From: Nocardia sp. BMG51109
GTDB taxonomy: Bacteria > Actinomycetota > Actinomycetes > Mycobacteriales > Mycobacteriaceae
DNA length: 64,000 nucleotides
Reading direction: 5' to 3'
Assembly: GCF_000526215.1 (NCBI RefSeq)
Contig: NZ_JAFQ01000004.1
Span: 7,440,001-7,504,000 of the forward strand
Shown here in pieces: positions 6,996 to 15,629 of the stretch. The notes under the pieces were generated by a model that made no database searches, was not told the DNA's origin, and saw only the letters and a list, made by a program, of their open reading frames with translations. Every line of letters begins with the position of its first letter. Position 1 is the first letter of the stretch. Made by a program: the position numbers and the translations under genes.

Positions 6996-8486
6996 ATGGA
7001 GATGAGTAAGTTGAAGGTTCAGTGGGCAGACCAGCACGAATTCCATGCACTTCTCAGGCGATCCGAGGTCGAAGACAAACCGGTTCTACTGGATCTGCAC
7101 TCGCCGGAATGCTCCGGCTGCGTAAACCATGATCGAAACATCTATTCCGATCCCGATATCGCTCGTGATGTCATGGAATACACATTTCCGGTCCGGGTCG
7201 TCACCACCGATCCGGACCGGGCGAGTACCGATATCATCAACAATCATATATACATCTGGTCACCTACTATCCAATTGCTCGCACCCGATCAGACCCGGCA
7301 TCATGAATGGAATGGAGCACCGCGTCGTACCCGTCTGTCAGTCGGCTATCAGACCGTCTTCCATGACACCCCCGGGCATCTGACACCGGACGCCTTCAAA
7401 GCCCAGTTCCTCGTCGCACGCGGCAAAGCAGCACTACGCAACAAAAAATACGGCAAGGCGATCGGGCTCTTCGATGAGGCGATCACCCGCCATCCCGATG
7501 ATCGCGTCACGGTCGAGGAAGTGAGCCGCTGGCGCAAGGTCGCCCAGGACGGCGGTGTCATCGAGTCCACATGGGATCATCAGCACCAGGTGACGACCTC
7601 TCCGCTCGCCGCCGCAGTCGAACGTTTCGCCCAGACAGTCGCCACATTGCCCGACAACGTCCTCATGCAGGACTGGATCGGCAAGCCCGGAACCGGCGAC
7701 TGGCAGTGGTATTCGGACTGCCTTCGTGAAGTCGTCCTGCAGGCATACCAAGAACTCTGCAATTTCGCCGTCACCGCTGAACGCGAACGCGCACGGCACG
7801 GGCCGCGATTCAACGACACGCACCGCCTGCTGGGCCAGCACCGATTCGCATATCGCGAATTCCAGTCGCTGTTCATCGGCGTGCCTGACGCATTGCTGGA
7901 CCAAACGCCCCTACGTTCCGAGCGTTCCATCCGCGAAAACCTCGCACACATGGTTATGGCCGAATGGTGGGCATATCGGCCGCAGATCCTGCATGCGTTG
8001 GATCGAGGCCGCAAGGGCCTTCCTCCTCAGGTCGTCCCGGCCACGGACACGGTTGCCCAGCACGGAGAGCCGCCGGGCAGCCACGAAAGTCTGCACGAGC
8101 TGCTGGCGCTCTACGAGCGCCTTCATCTCCGCAACACACAGGACTTCTCCGGCATCACCGACAATGAACTCGGAATCCGTTCCGCATGGTGGGAACTCGG
8201 CCCTGTCGAACTGCGTTTTCGTCTCGAGCGGTACATCTGGCACCCCCGCGACCACGCCGTCTCGATCGACAAGATCCTCGACGCATCCGGCCACCGGCAC
8301 ACAGCCAACCATCGCTTCGCGGCACGCTTGTTCAGCGGTTTGGAAACCGCCGAGGCCGCACTGATCGGAACTGACGGATTCCTCGCAGGCCGGGTCGATT
8401 CCCTGATGACCACGATCAATGAACGGGCCGACGAAGCTGCGCGACTGCTCAGTCAGGTCACCGACATCAAACCGGGCATTGGATAG
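6996..8486 (+). CDS. Thioredoxin-like / DinB-like fusion protein
   Basis: A 496-aa soluble protein in three parts. Residues 1-130 look thioredoxin-like: PVLLDLHSPECSGCVNHDR carries a CSGC motif at the usual place after the first long strand, and strand-helix units follow. Residues 140-180 (AKAALRNKKYGKAIGLFDEAITRHPDD-like) form a TPR-type helix pair. Residues 285-470 resemble a DinB/YfiT four-helix bundle with candidate metal histidines (IRENLAHMVMAEWW and IWHPRDHAV). It is the first of three plus-strand genes with a KamA-type radical SAM protein and a CysRS, so a redox or thiol-transfer role in that pathway is plausible but unproven. The start is uncertain: ATG 6996, ATG 7002 or TTG 7011. 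Confidence 0.6.
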   Translation: MEMSKLKVQWADQHEFHALLRRSEVEDKPVLLDLHSPECSGCVNHDRNIYSDPDIARDVMEYTFPVRVVTTDPDRASTDIINNHIYIWSPTIQLLAPDQTRHHEWNGAPRRTRLSVGYQTVFHDTPGHLTPDAFKAQFLVARGKAALRNKKYGKAIGLFDEAITRHPDDRVTVEEVSRWRKVAQDGGVIESTWDHQHQVTTSPLAAAVERFAQTVATLPDNVLMQDWIGKPGTGDWQWYSDCLREVVLQAYQELCNFAVTAERERARHGPRFNDTHRLLGQHRFAYREFQSLFIGVPDALLDQTPLRSERSIRENLAHMVMAEWWAYRPQILHALDRGRKGLPPQVVPATDTVAQHGEPPGSHESLHELLALYERLHLRNTQDFSGITDNELGIRSAWWELGPVELRFRLERYIWHPRDHAVSIDKILDASGHRHTANHRFAARLFSGLETAEAALIGTDGFLAGRVDSLMTTINERADEAARLLSQVTDIKPGIG

Positions 8487-8541
8487 CTGACGTTTCCTGA
8501 CCGGCATACCCATCACTGGTGCAATCGATACGAGGACGACA

Positions 8542-9948
8542 ATGTCTCCCGATCTGGAACAGCCCTACTCATACCGGCGGCAGACCGCGTATGAGCCCGA
8601 TCACCGCCGGTTTCCGGGCTGGCGGAAGACGACCGAGCGGGAATGGAACTCGCTGCAGTGGCAGCGGGCTCACTGTGTCAAGAACCTCCGCCAACTCCAC
8701 GATGTCACCGACGATCTTCTGAGCGATGTGTTTTTCGCAGATCTGGAGCGCGACCAACGCGAGCGCGCGACCATGTCCATGCTGATAACACCCCATATGG
8801 TCAATACGATCGCTGGCGATGCTCCGGTCCGTGGCCCTGAAAGCCTCACCGACGCATTCTATCGCGATCCGGTCCGCCGATATATGCTTCCCGTCTTCTC
8901 CGACCGATGCACCGATTTCCCCTCCCATCCCTATGCTCGGAGAGACTCGCTCCACGAGCGCGATATGTGGGCAACAGAAGGTCTGACCCACCGCTATCCC
9001 AACAAAGTTCTGGTGGAGGCGGTTTCCACCTGTCCACAGTACTGCGGACACTGCACCCGGATGGACCTGGTCGGCAACTCCACCCCGCAGATCGGCAAGA
9101 ATGCTTTCACACTCGGCCCGCGAGCACGACTCGACGCGATGCTCGCCTACCTGCGGACAACGCCGGCCGTGCGTGATGTCGTGGTCTCCGGTGGAGACCT
9201 GGCCAATATGCCTTGGCCGCGGCTCGAAGCGTTCGTCGGCGCACTGTTGGAAATAGAGTCCATCCGCGACATACGGCTGGCGAGCAAGGCGTTGATCGGG
9301 CTGCCCCACCACTGGGCCGACGATCGAGTGGTCTCCGGAATCGCACGACTGGCCCGCACCGCGCACGACCGCGGAGTCCAGCTGTCGCTGCACACCCACG
9401 CCAACGTCGCTCAGCAAATCACCCCGAGTGTCTGCGCTGCCGCCCGCCGCCTGCAGCAAGCGGGGTTGCGCCACATCCGCAACCAGACGGTGCTGCTGCG
9501 GTCGGTGAACGACAGTCCGACCGCGCAGCTCGACTTGTGCTTCGCCCTGCTCGACGAGGCCGCGGTGATGCCCTACTACATCTACCTGTGCGACATGATC
9601 CCTTTCAGCGAGCATTGGCGGATCTCGGTATCCGAGGCTCAAGCCCTGCAACTGGACATCATGGGTTACCTCCCGGGCTTCGCAACGCCACGGATCGTCT
9701 GCGATGTGCCCATGGTCGGCAAACGCTGGGTACATCAACCAGCCGACTACGACCGGATGCGCGGAATATCGTACTGGTCCAAGAACTATCGCACCGCGTC
9801 GGAAGCCGCTGACCCCGAGGCTTTGAGCCGGTTGTACGCCTACTACGACCCCGTACACACCCTTCCGCCGGAAGGACGGCAGTGGTGGGCAGACCGTGAT
9901 CACGGCCGCCCGGCTTCCGGGCCGGCACGACAACTCGCGTCAGGATGA
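8542..9948 (+). CDS. KamA-family radical SAM protein (amino-acid aminomutase-like)
   Basis: A 468-aa homologue of lysine 2,3-aminomutase. The [4Fe-4S] cysteines are C164, C168 and C171 in [10 protein letters not shown], followed by the SAM-binding DVVVSGGD. The region LLRSVNDSP and the aspartate in [12 protein letters not shown] also fit KamA, where this aspartate contacts the side-chain amino group of lysine. The PLP-lysine loop differs: [10 protein letters not shown] (K394) stands where classical KamA has a four-glycine loop. The enzyme may therefore act on a different diamino acid, or on a carrier- or tRNA-linked one. EpmB, which acts on EF-P lysine, belongs to the same family. ATG 8542 has GAGGACG upstream, and the next gene overlaps by 4 bp (ATGA). 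Its catalytic chemistry is inferred. Confidence 0.85.
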   Translation: MSPDLEQPYSYRRQTAYEPDHRRFPGWRKTTEREWNSLQWQRAHCVKNLRQLHDVTDDLLSDVFFADLERDQRERATMSMLITPHMVNTIAGDAPVRGPESLTDAFYRDPVRRYMLPVFSDRCTDFPSHPYARRDSLHERDMWATEGLTHRYPNKVLVEAVSTCPQYCGHCTRMDLVGNSTPQIGKNAFTLGPRARLDAMLAYLRTTPAVRDVVVSGGDLANMPWPRLEAFVGALLEIESIRDIRLASKALIGLPHHWADDRVVSGIARLARTAHDRGVQLSLHTHANVAQQITPSVCAAARRLQQAGLRHIRNQTVLLRSVNDSPTAQLDLCFALLDEAAVMPYYIYLCDMIPFSEHWRISVSEAQALQLDIMGYLPGFATPRIVCDVPMVGKRWVHQPADYDRMRGISYWSKNYRTASEAADPEALSRLYAYYDPVHTLPPEGRQWWADRDHGRPASGPARQLASG

Positions 9949-11393
9949 CGACCCCCCGAATGGCAAGTCCCGAAACGGGACCACGACCGGTAGCATCGCC
10001 GCCCGTGACGCTGCACCTCTTCGACACCGCCACGCGGAGCCTGCGAGAATTCACTCCCCTGATTCCCGGTCGGGCGTCGATCTACCTATGTGGCGCCACC
10101 GTGCAAGGCGAGCCACACATCGGACACGTGCGCAGCGGCGTGGCGTTCGACGTGCTGCGGCGCTGGCTCCAGGCCAACGACCACGACGTGGCCTTCGTAC
10201 GCAACGTCACCGACATCAACGACAAGATCCTGGACAAAGCCGCCGAGGCCGGCCGACCCTGGTGGGAATGGGCAGCCACCTATGAACGCGCTTTCGACCA
10301 CGCCTACGACACCCTCGGCATATTGCCGCCGTCGGCGCAGCCCCGCGCGACCGAGCACATCACCCAGATCATCGAGCTGACGCAGCGGCTCATCGACACC
10401 GGCCACGCCTATGCCTCCGAAGGCAACGTGTACTTCGACGTGCACAGCTTCACAGCGTACGGCGCACTGGCACGCCACAACCCCGAGGACCTGCAGCAGG
10501 GCGAAAACCTCGGCGAAGGCAAACGTGACCCGCTGGATTTCACCCTCTGGAAAGCACACAAGCCTGGCGAGCCCACATGGCCGTCGCCGTGGGGACCCGG
10601 CCGGCCAGGATGGCATGTGGAATGCTCGGCGATGGCCACCTCCTATCTCGGTGCCGAGTTCGACATCCACTGCGGCGGAATGGATCTGCTGTTCCCGCAT
10701 CACGAGAACGAAGCCGCCCAGTCACACGCCGCCGGTGACGGTTTCGCCCGCTACTGGTTGCACAACGGGTGGGTCAGCCTGGGCGGGGAAAAGATGTCCA
10801 AGTCACTGGGCAACGTGCTGTCCGTGCCGAACATGCTCAAAAAGGTTCGGGCCGTGGAACTTCGCTACTACCTGGGCAGTGCACACTACCGGTCGATGCT
10901 GGAATACTCCGAGCAAGCACTCGACGATGCCGCCGCCGCTTACCGGCGACTGGAAGCCTTCGTCCGCAAGGTCGACGATGCCGAAGGCGCCGTGTCACCG
11001 GGCAAGTGGACCTATGCGTTCGCCGCCGCATTGAACAACGATCTCGCCGTGCCCAAAGCGCTCGCCGAGATCCACAACTTGGTGACCGAAGGCAACAAGG
11101 CGCTCGCCGAAAAGGACACAGCCGCAGCCGCCGAGATCGCTGGGCAAGTGCGTGGAATGCTCGACATCCTCGGACTGGACCCGCTGAACCCGCACTGGGA
11201 CCACCACGCAAACACTCCAGCCGCCCACCACGCACTCAACGTGCTGGTGGCCGCACAACTCGAACAACGCGCCTCAGCCCGCGCATCCGAAGACTGGCCC
11301 GCCGCCGATCGAGTACGCGATCGACTGGCCGCTGCCGGCATCGACGTGACCGACACCCCAGATGGTCCACAATGGACACTCCACCAGCAGTGA
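9945..11393 (+). CDS. cysS: Cysteinyl-tRNA synthetase, full length, coupled to the KamA-like gene
   Basis: A 482-aa class I synthetase that charges tRNA-Cys. It shows [20 protein letters not shown] (HIGH box and first zinc cysteine), [18 protein letters not shown] (second zinc cysteine), FPHHENE (zinc His/Glu) and EKMSKSLGN. The helical anticodon domain is present, so this is CysRS rather than the shorter mycothiol ligase MshC. Its first ATG (9945) overlaps the KamA-like stop as ATGA. A GTG at 10005 is closer to the usual N-terminus ([11 protein letters not shown]) and has a TAGCAT -10-like box just upstream, so a separate leaderless transcript is possible. Whether this is the only cysS or an extra copy cannot be told from the window. 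Confidence 0.93.
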   Translation: MTTPRMASPETGPRPVASPPVTLHLFDTATRSLREFTPLIPGRASIYLCGATVQGEPHIGHVRSGVAFDVLRRWLQANDHDVAFVRNVTDINDKILDKAAEAGRPWWEWAATYERAFDHAYDTLGILPPSAQPRATEHITQIIELTQRLIDTGHAYASEGNVYFDVHSFTAYGALARHNPEDLQQGENLGEGKRDPLDFTLWKAHKPGEPTWPSPWGPGRPGWHVECSAMATSYLGAEFDIHCGGMDLLFPHHENEAAQSHAAGDGFARYWLHNGWVSLGGEKMSKSLGNVLSVPNMLKKVRAVELRYYLGSAHYRSMLEYSEQALDDAAAAYRRLEAFVRKVDDAEGAVSPGKWTYAFAAALNNDLAVPKALAEIHNLVTEGNKALAEKDTAAAAEIAGQVRGMLDILGLDPLNPHWDHHANTPAAHHALNVLVAAQLEQRASARASEDWPAADRVRDRLAAAGIDVTDTPDGPQWTLHQQ

Positions 11394-11506
11394 CCCAGAG
11401 TCCTCCGATACTGCAACCTCGGACTCCTGCCACCCCATCACGCAGGGGACGTCCTCGGCAGACGAGACTGCCAGCGAGGTGCCAAAGCGAGAGAGGACGT
11501 ACTACG

Positions 11507-12034
11507 GTGCAGCTACTCCAAGGCGACTCCGCCGACGATCCGTTTCGCAGGTGCCAGCGTAGTGCGTTCCACCTCGAGGTTCGTGATGCTTACGCCACGG
11601 CTACGGAATCCGAACCGTTGCGCCGCTTCCTGAACGGCGAACCGACACCAAGTGACTACGCCGAACGTCCCTGGGTCCAGTTCATGTGTGAAACCGTCGC
11701 TCGCGGTGTCACTGTCAGCCGGGTGCGCGTGGTGACGGAGCCGCATTCGGACTACCAGCGGTGGCTGCTGTCCATCACCGCCAGCAATGTCGCAGCCGGT
11801 GAGGACATCCGCTACGTACCGCGTCACCGGGCCGGAGACGTACCCCCTGATGATTGGTGGCTGTTCGACGAGGAGCAGGTGGCGTTCAACCTGGTCGACA
11901 AAGGCGGCCGACCCGCAGACATGGCCGTCACCACTGATCCGGGAATCGTCGGCTACTGCGTGTCAGTGCAGCGGCACTTATGGGACCTGGCAATTCCATT
12001 TGCCGAATACGCAGTTGCGCACGCGAAGCAGTGA
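11507..12034 (+). CDS. DUF6879-family protein (second copy)
   Basis: A 175-aa paralogue of the protein at 5391-5927, starting at GTG 11507 with GAGAGGACG upstream. It shares MQLL-GD, AFHLEVRDAY, RVRVVTEPHSDYQRWLL, GEDIRYVPRHRAGDVPPDDWWLFDE and the ending WDLAIPFAEYA. It overlaps the following XRE/DUF5753 gene by 4 bp (GTGA), the same arrangement as the first copy, so the two gene pairs are duplicates. This copy has no companion equivalent to the 110-aa gene; cysS lies upstream instead. A much longer frame running into cysS is an artefact. Confidence 0.85.
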   Translation: MQLLQGDSADDPFRRCQRSAFHLEVRDAYATATESEPLRRFLNGEPTPSDYAERPWVQFMCETVARGVTVSRVRVVTEPHSDYQRWLLSITASNVAAGEDIRYVPRHRAGDVPPDDWWLFDEEQVAFNLVDKGGRPADMAVTTDPGIVGYCVSVQRHLWDLAIPFAEYAVAHAKQ

Positions 12035-12657
12035 CCAACGAGGTTTACGACGCGAAGGAGGCACTCGGACAACAGCTCCGGGAAATTCGTCGCCGCGCGG
12101 GTCTGACCGGGCACCCCGCCCGCGACGCCGACACCCGGCTTACTCGCTGGCACGAAACCGGACTCATCCCGGGCCTGCTGCAAACACGCGATTACGCCAC
12201 TGCCGTGCTACGCGCCTGTCAACAGGTCATCGACGGCCCTGACGACCTAGCTGCGGCGGTCGAGACTCGGATGCGCCGTCAAGACATCCTCGCCACCGGC
12301 GTGCACCGTTTCAACTTTCTGCTCGCCGAACAATGCCTCCATACCCGCGTCGGCGACACCACCGTCATGATCGAGCAGCTGACACGGCTGCTCGACCTGC
12401 ATCACAACCCTCGCATAGCTCTGGCCATTACCCCGCGTGACAGTCAATTCCGTTATCCGACAACCAACTTCGGTATCTTCGACCGCACCACGGTTCAAGT
12501 TGAGACCGTCACCGCTGAGGTCACCGTCACCCAGCCCCGCGAAATCACCCTCTACGAAAGGGTCTTCGACTTCCTGCTCGCCACCGCCGTCATCGGCGAA
12601 TCCGCCCGCTCACTGATTGAAGCGGCAATCAACCACTATCGACAGGAAAAACGGTAG
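12031..12657 (+). CDS. XRE/DUF5753 regulator with internal deletion of the HTH
   Basis: A 208-aa relative of the 284-aa regulator at 4540-5394. The first turn is kept (LGQQLREIRRRAGLTG), but the sequence then jumps from where helix 2 and the recognition helix should be to RLTRWHETGLIPGLLQTRDY, the start of DUF5753. About 75 residues are missing in frame. The DUF5753 part is intact (EQCLHTRVGD, VTQPREITLYERVFDFL). It probably cannot bind its operator. It could be decaying, or act by sequestering the DUF6879 partner or forming mixed dimers. The GTG at 12031 overlaps the DUF6879 stop. Confidence 0.8.
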   Translation: MTNEVYDAKEALGQQLREIRRRAGLTGHPARDADTRLTRWHETGLIPGLLQTRDYATAVLRACQQVIDGPDDLAAAVETRMRRQDILATGVHRFNFLLAEQCLHTRVGDTTVMIEQLTRLLDLHHNPRIALAITPRDSQFRYPTTNFGIFDRTTVQVETVTAEVTVTQPREITLYERVFDFLLATAVIGESARSLIEAAINHYRQEKR

Positions 12658-12683
12658 TCTGCAGGTCTATCTCGCTAACCACC

Positions 12684-12691
12684 GTTAGATC
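12684..12691. repeat. 8-bp direct repeat, left copy (GTTAGATC)
   Basis: The word GTTAGATC lies immediately outside the left IS-like terminus at 12692 and recurs in the same orientation immediately outside the right IS terminus at 17241 (copy at 17242-17249). An 8-bp target duplication is the size expected for ISL3-family transposition. Confidence 0.55.
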
Positions 12692-12842
12692 GGCTCTGGT
12701 CCACATTCGGTGGTCACGGGTACCGCCCGACCTCCGACACCGGATCTGGTGTGGAAAAGCACACTGCCACAGTGGCATTCGCATGAACGGGATGCTCGCG
12801 GTCCGATCAGCACTTCACGACCACCGAATGTGAACCGGAGCC
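12692..12842. repeat. 151-bp MITE-like element with ISL3-related terminal repeats
   Basis: The left end begins GGCTCTGGTCCACATTCGG; the right end, read inward from 12842, begins GGCTCCGGTTCACATTCGG. The first 24 bp match at 22 positions. Both ends match the 25-bp terminus of the ISL3 element at 15630 (19 of 22 for the left end). The interior is about 100 bp and non-coding, so this resembles a non-autonomous element mobilised by that transposase. The flank after 12842 (ACCTGCAA) does not repeat the left flank. The word ATTCGGTGG recurs twice more near 12893 and 12913. No gene is seen from 12658 to 13007. Confidence 0.45.
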
Positions 12843-13007
12843 ACCTGCAAGTGGCCGTTGACACCGCTTCGCGGTGCGCCACACCCGCTCTATTCGGTGG
12901 CATCAAGCCGACGATTCGGTGGCTATCGATGCTCGGCACCCACCCGTATGGTCGACGATCGAACTGCGCGGCGGCGGGAGGTGTGCCCGCGCCTGCCGGC
13001 TCATAAC

Positions 13008-15368
13008 TCAGACGAGCCGCAGGTTGCCGACGTAGACCTTGCCGCCGACAGACACCGGCGTGTACTTGCTTTTGATCTCCCAGACCGAACCGGCGTCGCT
13101 CCACACTTCGAGTGTGTCTCCCAGACCCGCAGCGTCCGTGGCGACCGCGACCCGGCTGCCGTCGGTGCCGAGTTCGGTGCCTTCCGGGATGAAGCCGGGG
13201 ATCACATAGTCACCGGTATAGGCGTCCACCACCCGGCCCGATTTCGACGTCAGGATCATATTTCCGATGCCGCGCAGCAGGAGTGGATCGTCACTGTCGT
13301 CAGCACTGTAGGACTGCTGCTCCCACAGGACGGTCCCGGTGCGCGGACTGATTCCCGCGTAGGTCGTCTTGTCGCCATCGGTGCGAATCGCCGTCGGAAC
13401 CGACGTCTCCGAGGTCTCTGAACCGGTCGTGGTCGGATGCCGGCTGGGTGCCCATCCCTTCGGCAGCTCTGCGGTTCTGGTGCCGTTCCGGTCGTAGATC
13501 GCGGGCGGTCCCTGGCCGTCCGCGACAACGAATCCGTCGATGAAGACATTCCAGTCGCTGTCGCGGATCTCTTCGACGGAGTCGCGCCGGAACACCTCTT
13601 GTCCGTCTTCGAGCCGGATCACCCGGAACTCCCATTTCGACAACGGTTGTGACGGGTCCGGTGCGGACTTGACCACAGCCAGCCCGACCAGCTTGAAGGC
13701 ATCGATCCAGTGTTGTGTATCCGAGGAGGAACTCGGTGGGGCGTCGGGCCAGCCGATCGCCGGAAGTTCCCGGCCGTCGGCACCGACCGATCGCAGTGAC
13801 GGCGACGAATAGTGGCTCCGCCTGTCCATGAAAACGAAACGCTCACCCGCGGCCGTCAAGCCGGAGACATCGCCCGCGGCAGGCAGGGTGGCGCTGATCC
13901 GGCTCGTCGCGAAGTCGACGACGATCACGGTATCGGTCGGGCCGCCGTTGATCTGGCAGGCTGCCGCCGAGTGACTTTCGTTGACGACACAGCTCTCGGC
14001 GCTGAGAACGTTCGTCGTATCCATCACGATGGGTTGGGTGCCGGACCAGTGCTGCCCGGTGTTCGCATCGACAATTTCGAGGTAGTCGACGACGTTCGCG
14101 TCGTGCATGTAGACGGTGCGGCCGAAGACGACGACCTCGGAATCGCCGCCCAGCGCCGACGGGCCCCGGGGCTGGTCCCCGGGAAGCCCGGGGATATCTC
14201 CCAGCGTCCAGATCGGCGTGTCCGGCCGTTTGTCGAGCGACGGCAGAATCGGCGTCACGGGTCGGCGGGGCAGTTGCGCGGCTTCCTCCGCACCCGCGTC
14301 GCGCTGGTGGAGTGCCCGGATACCGAACACACCGGCGACAACCAGCACCGCTGCGGCAACCAGCACCCCGATGACGAGAGGTGTCCTGTGTCGAGTCGAT
14401 CCAGGTCCCGTGTTCCGGGGAACCGGTGGCGGCTGCGGAACCGGATGAGGTGGGCGACGGTCGGTCCGGGCCGGGTTGACGACTGTGGCCGCGTAGCGAT
14501 CGGCCGAGCCGGCCGACGATTGCGGAGGCGAGGCCGGCGCAGCGAGTGCCTGGCCGAGGGCGGCCGCGAATTCCTTGCTGGTGCGGAAGCGATTCTCCGG
14601 GGTCTTCGCCATGGCCCGCGCGAGCACCGAATCGACGTGCGGCGGGAGATCGGGCCGGCGTTCCCGCACGCTGGGGACCGGCTGCTGCGCATGCGCCATG
14701 ATCACCGCGACGGGGTTGGTGCCGGTGAACGGCTGTGCACCGGTGAGAAGATGAAATACGGTGGCAGCCAGTGAATACTGGTCGGATCGCGGGTCGACCG
14801 CCAGCCCCCGCATCTGCTCCGGAGAGGCGTAGGCAACGGTACCGATGGTCAGCCCGGTGCCGGTGAGGTCCGAGTCCTCCGATCCCATCCTGGCGATCCC
14901 GAAATCGGTCAGCAGGTAGTGACCCGTCCCGGCAAGCAGGATATTGGCGGGTTTCACGTCCCGATGGACCAACCCGCGGGCGCCCGCGTAGTCGAGTGCA
15001 TCGGCCACCTCGGTGGTCACCCGCACTACGTCGGCGGTAGGCAACCCGCGCGGCGAGGCGTTGAGCGACGCCGACACATCGACGCCGTCGATCAACTCCA
15101 ATGCGATCCACAATCGCCCGTCGAATTCCCCACGGTCGTGGACACTGACGATGCCGGGATGCGACAGCGACGCAGCGAGATCGGCCTCACGCTCGAAGCG
15201 GCGCCGGTACGAGTCGTCGCGGGTGAACTGCGCGGCAAGCACTTTCAGCGCGTCGGAACGGGGGAGCCGCGGATGTCGAGCGGCGTATACCTCCCCCATA
15301 CCACCAGCGCCGAGCAGACGTTCGATGGTGTACCCGGCGAAAACCGACCCAGGCTCCAATGCGACCAA
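13008..15368 (-). CDS. PknB-like transmembrane Ser/Thr protein kinase with beta-propeller-like sensor domain
   Basis: A 786-aa Hanks-type kinase. The cytoplasmic kinase domain (about 10-280) has GAGGMGEVY, ALKVLA with the ATP lysine, HRDVKPANILL, TDFGIA and GTVAYASPEQ, all intact. A Pro-rich linker leads to one membrane helix (about 332-356, PLVIGVLVAAAVLVVAGVFG). The extracellular part (about 370-786) has repeated WTLGD/VVVFG/LRGIGNMILTSKSGRVVDAYTG-type blades like a PQQ-type propeller, probably a ligand sensor. I prefer TTG 15368, nine bases after GGGAGG and just before ALEPGSVFAGY; ATG 15413 is the alternative. It lies inside the putative transposable block, which is unusual for a kinase of this class. 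Confidence 0.85.
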   Translation of the reverse strand: MVALEPGSVFAGYTIERLLGAGGMGEVYAARHPRLPRSDALKVLAAQFTRDDSYRRRFEREADLAASLSHPGIVSVHDRGEFDGRLWIALELIDGVDVSASLNASPRGLPTADVVRVTTEVADALDYAGARGLVHRDVKPANILLAGTGHYLLTDFGIARMGSEDSDLTGTGLTIGTVAYASPEQMRGLAVDPRSDQYSLAATVFHLLTGAQPFTGTNPVAVIMAHAQQPVPSVRERRPDLPPHVDSVLARAMAKTPENRFRTSKEFAAALGQALAAPASPPQSSAGSADRYAATVVNPARTDRRPPHPVPQPPPVPRNTGPGSTRHRTPLVIGVLVAAAVLVVAGVFGIRALHQRDAGAEEAAQLPRRPVTPILPSLDKRPDTPIWTLGDIPGLPGDQPRGPSALGGDSEVVVFGRTVYMHDANVVDYLEIVDANTGQHWSGTQPIVMDTTNVLSAESCVVNESHSAAACQINGGPTDTVIVVDFATSRISATLPAAGDVSGLTAAGERFVFMDRRSHYSSPSLRSVGADGRELPAIGWPDAPPSSSSDTQHWIDAFKLVGLAVVKSAPDPSQPLSKWEFRVIRLEDGQEVFRRDSVEEIRDSDWNVFIDGFVVADGQGPPAIYDRNGTRTAELPKGWAPSRHPTTTGSETSETSVPTAIRTDGDKTTYAGISPRTGTVLWEQQSYSADDSDDPLLLRGIGNMILTSKSGRVVDAYTGDYVIPGFIPEGTELGTDGSRVAVATDAAGLGDTLEVWSDAGSVWEIKSKYTPVSVGGKVYVGNLRLV

Positions 15369-15579
15369 CGTCCGATACCTCCCATACGCGCTGGTGGCTA
15401 GATCACACCTCATCCCGAGTCCATGAGCAACTCCGCGAACCGGCGGACAGGGCCGAAGGTGCTGTTCGCCGACGAGTGGGACAGGGCACCGCCGATCGAG
15501 CCCCGGCAACGAACTGGACACCGAGGGACCGCACCATGCGGGCTACAGGACCGAAATGGTTCGGATTACTACATGAGTG

Positions 15580-15626
15580 GGGACTGTCTGATCGGGACTG
15601 TTTGATCTTCGGGGGAGTGTCTGATC
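15580..15626. repeat. Three 14-bp direct repeats beside the IS left end
   Basis: GGGACTGTCTGATC (15580-15593), GGGACTGTTTGATC (15594-15607) and GGGAGTGTCTGATC (15613-15626) lie just before the IS terminus at 15630. A near copy in inverse orientation (GGGACTGTCGATC, 17247-17259 complement) lies just outside the other IS end. They may be transposase-binding iterons, or part of an older sequence that the IS entered. Confidence 0.45.
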
Positions 15627-15629
15627 TCC

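Noticed and set aside
10769..11506. N-terminal extension of the second DUF6879 protein into cysS
   Set aside because: It reads cysS in the wrong frame; GTG 11507 has a ribosome site and matches the N-terminus of the first copy.
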